Position numbers and translations under genes: made by a program
The notes under the pieces: generated by a model
The model's database searches: none
Told to the model about the DNA's origin: nothing
Seen by the model: only the letters and a program-made list of their open reading frames with translations
DNA from: Ziziphus jujuba
Taxonomy: Eukaryota; Streptophyta; Magnoliopsida; Rosales; Rhamnaceae
Assembly (NCBI RefSeq): GCF_031755915.1
Contig: NC_083389.1
Span: forward strand, 3,534,001-3,598,000
Length of the DNA stretch: 64,000 nucleotides
Direction of reading: 5' to 3'
Shown here: positions 1 through 10,444 of the stretch, piece by piece
Layout of the letters: each line of letters opens with the position of its first letter
How positions within the stretch are numbered: position 1 is the stretch's first letter

Positions 1-101
1 AAAGAAACAAAATAAACCCTAAAAACCCAAGGAAAAACCGGCCAAACACATAAAGAAACCTAGTTGACCGAAACTATACTTCCTTTCCTAATCTAAGTTT
101 G

Positions 102-141
102 ATTAATTAATTCCTTTATATTAAATTAGGAATTAATTAAT
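102..141. repeat. Perfect LTR hairpin, conserved across LTR copies
   Basis: The arms ATTAATTAATTCCT (102-115) and AGGAATTAATTAAT (128-141) pair perfectly over 14 bp around a 12-base AT-rich loop. The same hairpin occurs in the other LTRs, for example 11769-11808 and 42972-43011. The copy at 59624 has a mismatch in its right arm. The role is unknown. It could affect transcription termination, polyadenylation or RNA folding, but this is inference. Confidence 0.8.
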
Positions 142-271
142 TTACAATGGAAAGAATAAAATAAAAACCTTCCTAAAGTTATTTGTCCAAGAACTAGATA
201 AATAAAAAACCCAAAAAGAAAGAAAGTCAATCGCAAATTAGGTAACGAGTTGACTTTGACATCTAGGCTGA

Positions 272-470
272 ATTATGTCTTCAACCGAGCTAACTTATGT
301 TTGCCTGATGTCCGAGCTAACTTATGGCCTATCCGAGCTAACTGATGTCTATTCGAGCTAACTTGTGTCTAGCCGACCTAATTGATGTCTGTCCGAGCTA
401 AGTTGTGTCTGGCTGAGCTAACTGGTGTCTGTCCAAGCTAAGTTACATCTGATGTCCGAAGTCCGAGATC
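272..470. repeat. Degenerate minisatellite of about 20-bp units inside the LTR
   Basis: About eight imperfect units follow one another, each containing a core like CCGAGCTAACTTATGTCT. They are followed by related CCGAGGCAAGG-type units up to about 510. Units vary by substitution and 1-3 base length changes. The other LTR copies have an unrelated unique sequence at the equivalent position, so this array is private to this copy or its subfamily. Confidence 0.8.
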
Positions 471-756
471 AGATGTCCGAGGCAAGGCTCCGATGTCCAA
501 GGCAAGGGTCCGATATAAAATGTCTGGTGTATGGGTATCCGATGTATCAGCCTCCACCACTTGGATACTTAAAACAGGTCTTTTATCTTTAGGTATGGAC
601 AAGCCCTTTTGAGAATGAATTACTTTCTGGATAAAGGAAGCAAGGTTATCCTTAAACCTCTGAGCTTGAGCCCTAGTGATCGGTCCAGTCTTCATCCGTA
701 TCGGATCAGTACCCCAGCAAGTTATCGGTGGTGTGAGCTCGGGCGGGTTCGCATCA

Positions 757-1658
<902 letters not shown>

Positions 1659-1689
1659 AAGTCCCTCCCTACAACTCATGAATTAAGGA

Positions 1690-1928
1690 TTCTCGCAATA
1701 CGAATGGCCTTAGTGATCCGACGGTGTCGAGTGGAAAGGCCGTCGCTCAACGGATAAAAGTTACTCTAGGGATAACAGGCTGATATTCAACAACAGCTCA
1801 CATCGATGGGAAGGTTTGGCACCCCAATGTCGGCTCTTCACCACTTGGGGCTGTAGTATGTTCAAAGGGTTGGGCTGTTCACCCATTAAAGCGGTACATG
1901 ACCTGGGTTCACAACATCATTGAGAGGA
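1690..1928 (+). pseudogene. rrn23: 23S rRNA fragment (plastid rrn23), left of the inserted element
   Basis: The sequence matches the plastid large-subunit rRNA from the block GTGATCCGACGGTG through CTAGGGATAACAGGCTGA, in the peptidyl-transferase domain, to the AGAGGACC block. A few bases have changed and a short stretch near 1785 is lost. The fragment abuts the rbcL 5' UTR on its left, which is not a plastome order. On its right it is interrupted by a retrotransposon and resumes at 5805. Confidence 0.93.
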
Positions 1929-1933
1929 CCTTT

Positions 1934-3066
1934 TGATATGAACCTAGGACGATCTGCTCCTAAACCCGTATTATATCAACCCAAATCTTAATTAAGTTCA
2001 AGTTCTAATGGAATTGACCTCAACCCCTAACCAACCTATGGTTAGAAACCTTGGTATAATATAGACGCCACAATAGGGGATGGAAAACCTATTGATAAGT
2101 CAAGCTAAAACAACCAATTCTTTAATGGTGTTTTAGGTGTTCTCAAATAACAAAGAGATAATTAATCTCACAAGTATTTTCTTAATCAAATCAAAGTTCC
2201 CTTAATATTGAAAAATAAGCCTTTAAATAGGCTACAAAGCCACGAAATAAAACTCTAAAAATAAAGAAAACCGGCCACCACACATAAAGAATCCTAGTTG
2301 GCCGAAACTATACTTCCTTTCCTAATCTAAGTTTGATTAATTAATTCCTTTATATTAAATTAGGAATTAATTAATTTACAATGGAAAGAATAAAATAAAA
2401 ACCTTCCTAAACTTATTTTTTTCAGAAAATAAATAAATAAAAGCGAAAAAGTAAAGGTAGTTTCCTAAAACAAAAAGTAAAAACAAATTAGGAAACTAAA
2501 AATGCTAGCCTTTTGATCAAGTTGACTTTGATCAATCTTTGACCTCTTTGAGCTTCAAATCAGCTTCTAGATGCTTTTTAGGATGCCAAATAAGCTGAAT
2601 ATGAAGTCCCACACGTTACCTATGCTTGGAAAAATAAGAAAATGCTAATACAGTAAAATACAGTAAAGCCAGCAAGCAATATAGCAAATTCGGGCAAATT
2701 GTTAGCGCTGTCCGTACAAGCCCTTTTTTATTGCATTTGAGGCTGATTTAACTTCATTCCATGACCTCTTAGGCATATGTATTGAACCCATAAAGCATTG
2801 GAACCATTTCATGCTTCCCAGACTCCAAATGTACCAAAACCGCCACCCGGCCCGTTTTGGCTTCTATTGCTTGTATGAGTAAAACAGGCCTTGGTTCTTT
2901 AGATATGGCCAACCCCTCTTGACTATGACTCATTCCTTGTATAAATACAGCAAGATTGTCCTTGAACTTCTTGGCTAGGGCTCTAGTGATCAGTCCCACC
3001 TTCATCCATAATGGATCGGCACCCTAGCAGGTTGTCGGTTGTATGGGTTCGGGCGAATTCGCATCA
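1934..3066 (-). repeat. 3' LTR of the 1934-5804 element
   Basis: This 1,133-bp LTR runs from TGATATGAACC to AATTCGCATCA. The minus-strand reading frame of pol crosses its end at 3066 and continues to about 2769, giving the tail [20 protein letters not shown]. It closely matches the LTRs at 42557 and 11366. Confidence 0.92.
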
Positions 3067-4840
3067 TTCCCCTCCTCTTGAAAATGATTTGTCCTCAAAT
3101 CAGCAACATTTAAGGTAGCACTAACATTATACTCACCCGGTAGATCAAGTTTGTAGGCATTGTCGTTTATCCGCTCCAAAACTTGAAAAAGTCCATCCAT
3201 AGGCGGCATGAGCTTTGACTTTCTTTGTTTAGGAAACCTTTCCTTTCGTAAGTGCAACCAAACCAACTTTCCTGGGTCAAACACTATTACAACAAAATCT
3301 AGAAATACATGCTCATTATGGTAAAAATTACACTTTTTAAAGTTAGCAAACAATATTTCCCAAATTTTCAAATTGCCACTAAGTAAAGCTCTCAACAATG
3401 CAGATAAAGTTCTATGCAATAAAGACATCTTTAAATAAGTATCTTTAAAATTCATGGTCAGCAATGATTTCTTATTCATAATTACTTTATTAACATCACC
3501 AAAGCTATGATAAAAATTCATATTTTTCCATTCTTGTCTTCCTTTTCCTTTCCCACTCACGACCATCTCACCTTCCTCACTCTCGGCTTTTGCACCAAAT
3601 TTCTCACTCTTGGTTTTAATAAAATTTTTCCACACAACCTGAGTATTAGAAGACTTACCTTGGACAGCAAGCTCACCTTTTCCCTCTTGATTGGATGGTA
3701 GTCCACTTGGAATTTCATTTGGGAAGACATCTCCAAATTCCTTCAAAAGAGAAATCATTGAACTTGGCAATTCAAGTTCTTCAAAGTTAGTTTGCTCATT
3801 AAAATAATTTTCATTATAATTCATGACCAGCAAAGGTTTCTTACACTCAATAACCTTATTAATATCCCCAAAACTCAAATAAAAATTGCTACTTGACCTT
3901 TCTTTTCTTTCTTTTTCTTTTTCCCCCTTGGATTGGCACAAACCTTTGGATTTCCCTTCCTTCTCCAATCTCTCGGTTTTTCCACTTTCTTTCCCCTCTC
4001 TTTTGGTTTTTCCTTGATCTTTCCACTCAATATGAGTCTTAGAAACCTTACCTTGATCAGCAACCTCATTCTTACCTTCTTGAAAAAATGGTGAAGCCGT
4101 TGGTGCCATACTTGCTTTTTCCTTGAGCTTTTCGGCTTTTCTCCTTTGTTGCATTTGTAATTGGTCTTTGTAAACCTCTTTAGGAGATAATGGTTCCAGC
4201 TTGAACTTCTTCCCTTTAAACTTGAAAACAATACTATTTTCTCGACCAAAATGAGTAGCATCTTTATCAAATTGCTATGGCCTACCTAATAGTATATGTC
4301 CATCAATCATGGGTACAATATCACATAACACTACATCCTCATATCTACCTATACTAAATTTTACTTTGGCTTGTTTGTTTACTTTCATCTCACCACTATC
4401 ATTAAGCCATTATAATCTATATGGTTCAGGATGTTTTATTGTTTTTTAGCCCAATTTATCAACTACAAGGTTACTTATTACATTAGTACAACTTCTACTA
4501 TCAATAATCATACTACAAATCTTACCTTGAACTTCACATCGGGTGTGGAAGATGTTCTCTCTTTGAATTTCATCCTCATCTTTGAATGCAGCAAGTACTC
4601 TCCTAGAAAGCAAGTTTAATTCAGCATTGGATGTTTGCAAGGTTTCAGGTTCATCCTCCAAGTCCTCCTCCTCTTGCTTGGCTTCATCCTCACTTTCTTC
4701 ACCTTCCGATTCTAGCTTGCCATTGCCCTTTAACACCATGATTCTTCTATTCGGGAATTGGTTATCAATGTGTCCTCCTCCCTGGTACTTAAAACACACA
4801 ACATCATGAGTTCTAGAAGGTTTAGGATCTAATTTTACCT
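3067..4840 (-). pseudogene. Scrambled gag-pol remnant of the 1934-5804 element
   Basis: A polypurine tract (minus strand AAGAGGAGGGGAA, about 3067-3079) adjoins the 3' LTR. The minus-strand frame 3024-4154 then shows domains out of order. There is an integrase piece ([16 protein letters not shown]), a reverse-transcriptase piece resembling [17 protein letters not shown], and another integrase C-terminal piece ([19 protein letters not shown]). A charged linker region appears twice in diverged form. Farther upstream (4446-4799) are a gag zinc knuckle with one Cys replaced (CFKYQ) and a protease motif reading DSRS instead of DSGS. Catalytic RT residues are absent. No complete protein could be made. 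Confidence 0.85.
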
Positions 4841-5804
4841 TGCTAAAACAACCAATTCTCTAATGGTGTTTTAGGTGTTCTCAAAGAACAAAGAGATAAT
4901 TAATCTCACAAGTATTTTCTTAATCAAATCAAAGTTCCCTTCATATTGAAAAATAAGCCCTTAAATAGGCTACAAATCCATGAAATAAAACCCTAAAAAT
5001 AAAGAAAACCAGCCACCACACATAAAGAAACCTAGTTGGCCGAAACTATACTTCCTTTCCTAATCTAAGTGTGATTAATTAATTCCTTTATATTAAATTA
5101 GGAATTAATTAATTTACAATGGAAAGAATAAAATAAAAACCTTCCTAAAGTTTTGTGTCTAGAAAATAAATAAATAAAAGCCAAAAAGTAATGGTAGTTT
5201 CCTAAAACAAAAGGTAAAAACAAATTAGGAAACTAAAAATGCTAGCCTTTTGATCAAGTTGACTTTGATCAATCTTTGACCTCTTTAAGCTCCAAATCAA
5301 CTTCTAGATGCTTTGTAGGATGACAAATAAGCTGAATATGACGTCCCACACGTTACCCAGGCTTGGAAAAATAAGAAAAGGCTAATACAGTAACATACAG
5401 TAAAGCCAGCAAGCAATATAGCAAATTCGGCCAAATTGTTGATGCTGTCTGTACAAGCCCTTTTTGATTGCATTTGAGGCTGCTTTAACATGATTCCATG
5501 ACCTCTTAGGTATATGTATTGAACCCATAAAGCATTCGAACCATTTCATGCTTCTCGGACTCCAAAATGTACCAAAATCGCCACCCGGCCCGTTTTGGCT
5601 TCTATTACTTGTATGAGTAAAACAGGCCTTCGTTCTTTATATATGGCCAAACCCTCTTGACTATGACTTATTCCTTGTATAAAGACAGCAAGATTGTCCT
5701 TGAACTTCTTGGCTAGGGCTCTAGTGATCGGTCCCACCTTCATCTATAACGGATCGGCACCCCAGCGGGTTGTCGGTTGTATGGTTTTTGGCTGATTCGC
5801 ATCA
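4841..5804 (-). repeat. Truncated 5' LTR of the 1934-5804 element
   Basis: The LTR resumes abruptly at GCTAAAACAACCAATTCTC and runs to GATTCGCATCA at 5804. The outermost part found in complete copies (about 160 bases containing the TGATACGAACCTAGG end) and the primer-binding site are missing, so an internal deletion has removed the LTR-gag junction. Confidence 0.88.
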
Positions 5805-5952
5805 CCTTTCCCTAGTACGAGAGGACCTGGAAGGACGCACCTCTAGTGTACCTGTTATCATGCCCACGGTAAATGCTGGGTAGCCAAGTGTGGAGCGGAT
5901 AACTGCTGGAAGCATCTAAGTAGTAAGCCCACCCCAAGATGAGTGCTCTCCT
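5805..5952 (+). pseudogene. rrn23: 23S rRNA 3' end, right of the inserted element
   Basis: This continues the fragment at 1690-1928. It begins at the alpha-sarcin-type stretch CTAGTACGAGAGGACC and runs to AGATGAGTGCTCTCCT. It is well preserved. About 98 bases of normal 23S-4.5S spacer follow. Confidence 0.92.
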
Positions 5953-6050
5953 ATTCTGACTTCCCTAGAGCTTCTGGTAGCACAGCCAAGACAGCGATGG
6001 GTTTTCTACCCCTACGGGGGTGGAGCGATAGAAGTTTTGAGAATTCAAGA

Positions 6051-6102
6051 GAAGGTCACAGCGAGACTAGCCGTTTATCCTAATAGATCGGTAGACTTGA
6101 AC
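6051..6102 (+). pseudogene. rrn4.5: 4.5S rRNA with internal deletion
   Basis: Both ends of plastid 4.5S rRNA are present (GAAGGTCAC at the 5' end and GGTAGACTTGAAC at the 3' end), but only 52 of the usual 103 bases remain. The deletion joins TTTATC to CTAATAG, where ATC or ATCC microhomology exists in the intact copy at 26564-26666. Confidence 0.9.
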
Positions 6103-6359
6103 CTTGTTCCTACATGGCGTGATCAATTCGATCAGGTACCCGCCATCTATTTTCATTGTTCAACTCTTTGACAACATAAAAAAAACCATTGTTCAACTCT
6201 TTGACAACATGAAAAAACCAAAAGCTCTACGCTCGCTCTTTATCTATCCAAGGGATGGAAAGGTAGAGGCCTTTGGTGTCCCCTCCAGTCAAGAATTGGG
6301 GCCTCACAATCACTAGCCAATATGCTTTTCTCTCATGCCTTTCTTTGTTCATGGTTCGA

Positions 6360-6480
6360 TATTCTGGTGTCTTAGGTGTAGAGGAACCACACCAATCCAT
6401 CCTGAACTTGGTGGTTAAACTCTACTGCTGTGACGATACTGTAGGGGAGGTTCTGCGGAAAAACAGCTCAACACCAGGAT
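6360..6480 (+). rRNA. rrn5: 5S rRNA copy (plastid-derived, left inverted-repeat arm)
   Basis: The full 121-base plastid 5S sequence is present, from TATTCTGGTGTC to ACACCAGGAT, with a handful of substitutions such as GCGG to GCTG. Upstream is the normal 4.5S-5S spacer with its duplicated TTGTTCAACTCTTTGACAAC unit. It is unlikely to be expressed in the nucleus. Confidence 0.9.
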
Positions 6481-6652
6481 GATAAAAAGCTTAACACCTC
6501 TCATTCTTATTACTTTATTTTTTCAATATGAAAAAAAAAATGAAAAATGAAATGGTCATCTTATTCAAAACCCCAATTATGAAATCCCTTCTCTCCCACT
6601 TCACACCTCGGAACTGTTCTTATATAGAGAGAGGCACTTTCACATCTTCTTA

Positions 6653-7973
6653 ACCCCAAACGACTAGGGAGGGCAAATGAAAGTTATGATCCATGAATAT
6701 TGACATGTGTATTCCATAAAAAACAATATTTTTATCTTAATTAATTGTTTATGCTCATGGGCTTTTATTTCTTTTGAAAAGGGTCAATTAATAAAAAAGT
6801 TAAGATATACAAAACTGAAATAGAATTTTCTAGCTTTAATTATTCTGAATCTTTCTCAACTACCTCAAATATTTCAAATCAAGAGGTTAGAGTTGGTCAA
6901 ATGATATGACCACGTTACTAGTGAAAAAGAAATACATTTTTTTATTAAATTATTAAGGCAAATTTTATGAAGATACAAAAGATTGAAATTTATTTATTTT
7001 TTACTATTACGTATTACAATAAATTATTTATATATATAGAGCAAGGATAAAATATTTCACCAAAAACAGTTTTTTATTGTGATATGAAGCATAAATAACC
7101 CTAATTTAACTTATAAAATGAAAGTTATTTGTTTTGCTTTTAGTTGGATTATTCAGAATCAGTAATGAATTTGAACCGATTGATTGTCTTCTATTCCAAT
7201 AAAAGACATTTGTCGAAAAGGTTATGATAAAGAAACTATGACTCCAACACGTGACTTTATATAAAATTTAAAAAAGGAATTCCTAAAATAGCTTTTATAA
7301 AACCATCTATCCTTTATCTTTTCACAGATTAACTACTAGTTTCATTCTAATTTTTAAAATTTAATTAGATTTACTCATTTATCAAGCTTAACCAATTGAA
7401 TAAAATGAATAATTAATAGAAACAAATTACTAAAGTTTCTTTTTTTTTTTTAATAAAGATAGGGGTTGGGTTATTAAACATTTTGATGTATTTTATTCCA
7501 TGTATAAAATTTTGGATGACAAAAAAAAAATTAATAAATAACTAGATAGAGATAGAAAGGCACAGGTTTTTTTCTATGTATTTGTTTTTTTTCTCATATC
7601 AACTCCAATCAATTCTAGTTCTATTTCATAGTAGATTCTATAGATATAGAAGATATCAATTTCAACGAAGATATAAAAGTACCAATAAAATAAATTCAAA
7701 TCTTTCTTCTATATGTTGTATCAAATTGTAGGGAATAGAAAAAAAAAAAACAAATAAAAAAATTTTGTATTTAGTTTTTAAAAACCACCATATTGTTTAT
7801 GTTGCTAGTAATATTTTATACGATTTTTCTAGATCCATATTTTTATAAAGGAAGTACAATCTAGAAAATAAATAGATCGACAATTATAATTAATGGTAAA
7901 GAGCAACTGGTTTTGAACAATAGATGTCTTTGACATCTAACCCTGGTAATGAATAACCTATTAGAATTTTTTA
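6653..7973. other. AT-rich non-coding stretch, probably the ndhF-rpl32 spacer
   Basis: No gene is recognised here. The expected trnR, trnN and ndhF are absent, so a deletion joins the 5S downstream spacer to DNA upstream of rpl32. The base composition and long A/T runs match plastid spacer, but I cannot assign it firmly. Confidence 0.5.
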
Positions 7974-8132
7974 ATGGCAATTCCAAAAAAGTGCACCTCT
8001 ATATCAAAAAAACGCATTCGGAAAAATATTTGGAAAAGGAAGGGATATTCAGTAGCATTGAAAGCTTTTTCATTAGCAAAATCTCTTTCTACGAGGAATT
8101 AAAAAAGTTTTTTTTATGCAACAACTAAATAA
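7974..8132 (+). pseudogene. rpl32: rpl32 pseudogene (plastid ribosomal protein L32)
   Basis: The frame from ATG at 7974 reads [20 protein letters not shown], then KRKGY and [13 protein letters not shown], the standard L32 sequence. A TAA at 8100-8102 ends it after 42 residues where functional copies continue with about ten more. The remaining codons, resembling the normal KSFF tail, run on to a second stop at 8130-8132. It sits just upstream of trnL-UAG, as in the small single-copy region. Confidence 0.92.
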
Positions 8133-9015
8133 TCCAAAATTGGGAAAAATCTGAATTGATTTGACTAGAAAAGTAATCTAGTTTTAGTTTTTTTTTTTTT
8201 TAGTTTGATTTTTATTTTATATTTTATAAGTTATAAAAGTAAAAAAAAATTGATAATTTATCAAAGTTAAAACAATTAAAGTAATAAAAGGAATAATTTA
8301 TATTCTTTAATGGTTTGATCCGATCAATAGAAATATTAAATTAATTGAAGTTGTTTTGCTCTTATAGTCGAATAAGAATTTTGTGTTAACTGAAATTTGA
8401 AAATCTAAAAACGGTATTTTTTTTTTTTGTTTGAAAAAATAGTAAAAGCAAGCACAAGATTTCACCTTTCCTTTAAGTATGTTTTATAATTTTCAAGGTG
8501 GGGATTCTTATTTTCCCCACCGATTTGATAATTCAATAATAACAAAGATTTGTCTTTTCTATTTATATTATTTTTATAATATATATTCATATTCTAATAT
8601 ATTTAGAGTACTATAGCACATAGAAGGCCGTTTTTTATAGCACCACTGAACCAATTGCCACTCATTGGCTCCATATCTCCTTCCCTTTTTCTCGGTCCCC
8701 TTGGAAAGTGATATATATTCCCCCCTTAAACTCTGTATTATAGGTATCCAGCTGACGAGTTTACCCTAGCTCTTGTGCTCCAGGAAAACCCCAGTGTTAA
8801 GTTAAATAAAACTTACACCCTAATACTAAATATAATGATATACTGAGAAAAATAACGATTCTTGTTGAAAATGATACATTTAAATCCTTAATTTTGAAAT
8901 TTTCAAAAAGTTTTTTTTAATCATCAATTTTAATGTTTCCTAAAATATAGTGCATTGAATTGTTTCCTTTAATCTCGACAATTGAATAAAAATAGGTTAT
9001 TATGATTTCGAGCAA
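8133..9015. other. rpl32-trnL spacer
   Basis: This is AT-rich plastid spacer with long homopolymer A and T runs. I see no gene in it. Confidence 0.7.
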
Positions 9016-9095
9016 GCCGCTATGATGAAATCAGTAGACACGCTGCTCTTAGGAAGCAGTGCTAGAGCATCTTGGTTCGAGTTCAAGTGGCAGCA
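9016..9095 (+). tRNA. trnL-UAG: trnL-UAG, plastid-derived, several stem mutations
   Basis: The 80-base tRNA matches plastid trnL-UAG, with anticodon loop CTGCTCTTAGGAAGC. The D-loop has changes (ATCAGTAGAC for ATTGGTAGAC). The T arm has lost its normal sequence (GTTCGAGTTCAAG), and the acceptor 3' strand reads GTGGCAGCA rather than pairing with the 5' GCCGCTA. It is probably no longer a functional tRNA. Confidence 0.9.
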
Positions 9096-9213
9096 TGGCA
9101 TCTTCTAAAAGAGTAAGTCCTATAATGAAATCAATTCTTAATTTCTATAATGAAATCAGTTCTTGATTTCCATTCCTATAATTGAGGTACCCCATATTTA
9201 ATTTTTAAAATTT

Positions 9214-10153
9214 ATGCTATTTCAACTTGAGAGCATATATTAACTCATATATCCTTTTCGATCGTTTCAATTGTGATTGCAATTCGTTTATTAACCTTAT
9301 TAGTTGATGAAATTGTAGGCCTATATGATTCATCAAAAAAGGGCATGATGGGTACTTTTTTCTATATAACAGGATTATTAGTTACCCGGTGGATTTATTT
9401 GGGACATTTACCATTAAGTAACTTATATGAATCATTAATCTTTCTTTCATGGAGTTTTTTCATTATTCATCAGGTTCCCTATTTTAAAAAACAAAAAAAT
9501 TGTGTTACTTTGAATGCAATAACTGCCCCAAGTGCTATTTTTAACCAAGGCTTTGCTACTTCGGGTCTTTTAACTGAAATGCATCAATCCACAATATTAG
9601 TCTTGGCTCTTCAATCCCATTCGTTAATGATGTACAGCTGTAAGATGGTATTAGGCTATGTAGCTCTTTTATGCGGATTGTTATTATTAGTAGCTCTTTT
9701 AGTCATTACATTTTGAAAACTAATAAGGATTTTTAGTAAAATCAACAATTTCGTAAATGATCCACTTTCTTTTGGTGAGATTCAATATGTCAACAAAAGA
9801 AACGATGTTTTACAAACCACTTCATTTCTTTCTTCTCGGAATTATTACAGATCTTTGGAGCTATCGTATTATTGGCCTCGGGTTTATCTTTTTAACCATA
9901 GTATCATTTCGGGAGCGGTGTGGGCTAATGAAGCATGAGGATCATATTGGAATTAGGATCCTAAAGAGACTTGGGCATTTATTACTTGGACCATATTTGC
10001 GATTTACTTACATACTTGAACAAATTTTAAAAGTGTAAATTCCACAATTATGGCATCGATGGGATTTCCTATGATTTGGATATGCTATTTTGGAGTTAAT
10101 TATTAGGAATATGGTTGCATAGTTATGGTTCATTTACATCAATATCGAATTGA
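9214..10153 (+). pseudogene. ccsA: ccsA (ycf5) pseudogene, cytochrome c haem attachment
   Basis: CcsA is a thylakoid membrane protein of system II c-type cytochrome assembly. The start ATG is followed within ten codons by a frameshift. The intact stretch 9273-9716 gives the N-terminal membrane segments (for example [20 protein letters not shown]). It ends where CGA has become TGA after VITF. The rest (9757-10153) reads GLGFIFLTI then GHLLLGPYLRF, with the WAF and WWD-type tryptophan motif damaged (haem-binding WAxEAWG is reduced to KHED). Downstream is a strong hairpin, then ndhD on the other strand. Confidence 0.93.
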
Positions 10154-10221
10154 ATTGAAGAAAGGGCTTGACGAATACAAACCTAGGACAATGTAAGCAT
10201 ATATATAAGAAAACTTCGTGT

Positions 10222-10281
10222 AAGCCATTGAGAAACCTTTGAATCATGTAATGTAATGATTCAAAGGTTTCTTAATGGCTT
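10222..10281 (+). terminator. 25-bp hairpin between ccsA and ndhD
   Basis: The arms AAGCCATTGAGAAACCTTTG (start of 10222-10246) and its complement at 10257-10281 pair over 25 bp with one G-U type mismatch around a 10-base loop. In plastids such inverted repeats lie downstream of genes and protect mRNA 3' ends. Here it lies between convergent ccsA and ndhD. Confidence 0.75.
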
Positions 10282-10444
10282 GCATATCTGGTTAAAATAG
10301 AATTACAATTCATATTTTTTTTTTATTTTAGTTAGTTAAACTTACGAGAAGAAAGAATAAATTTTTTTCTTATTTTACAAGGAACGGTTTTCACAATCAT
10401 AGGATTTTTGTTTGATGTTTTGGTTTGTTTACTAAGGAAAACTA

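Larger units (their letters stand above)
1..756 (-). mobile_element. Partial LTR of the main Ty3/gypsy family, inserted in rbcL
   Basis: This is the downstream part, on the + strand, of an LTR also seen at 1934, 11366, 42557, 44498 and 59250. It ends in TTCGCATCA at 748-756, directly followed by rbcL codons. Comparison with the 42557 copy suggests about 300 bases lie left of the window. The minus strand at 438-791 encodes the pol tail shared by the family (GPITRAQAQRFKDNLASFIQ), because pol reads into the 3' LTR in this family. A GA-poor stretch at 272-470 has been replaced or expanded into a tandem repeat that other copies lack. The left target duplication is outside the window. The family assignment is firm; whether this is a solo LTR or the edge of a full element cannot be seen. 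Confidence 0.85.
1934..5804 (-). mobile_element. Internally deleted, mosaic Ty3/gypsy element inside rrn23, TSD CCTTT
   Basis: The element starts TGATATGAACC and ends GATTCGCATCA, and CCTTT flanks it on both sides (1929-1933 and 5805-5809) within the 23S gene. Its coding strand is the minus strand. The left (3') LTR is 1934-3066 and is complete. The right (5') LTR is 4841-5804 and has lost about 160 bases next to the internal region, together with the PBS. The 1.8-kb internal region is far too short for gag-pol. It is therefore a non-autonomous derivative that presumably moved using proteins from relatives such as the 35338-43691 element, or a copy degraded after insertion. Confidence 0.93.
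5805..6652 (+). repeat. Plastid inverted-repeat arm, left copy
   Basis: The 23S end, 4.5S, 5S and downstream spacer here are repeated in reverse orientation at about 26010-27064. The match ends near 6652 (CTTCTTAACC), where the left copy jumps to unrelated AT-rich sequence before trnR is reached. The two arms now differ at many positions and by the 4.5S deletion. Confidence 0.88.

Noticed and set aside
272..470. CRISPR-like array
   Set aside because: Units are degenerate and adjacent, with no unique spacers of constant length. It is an LTR minisatellite in plant DNA.
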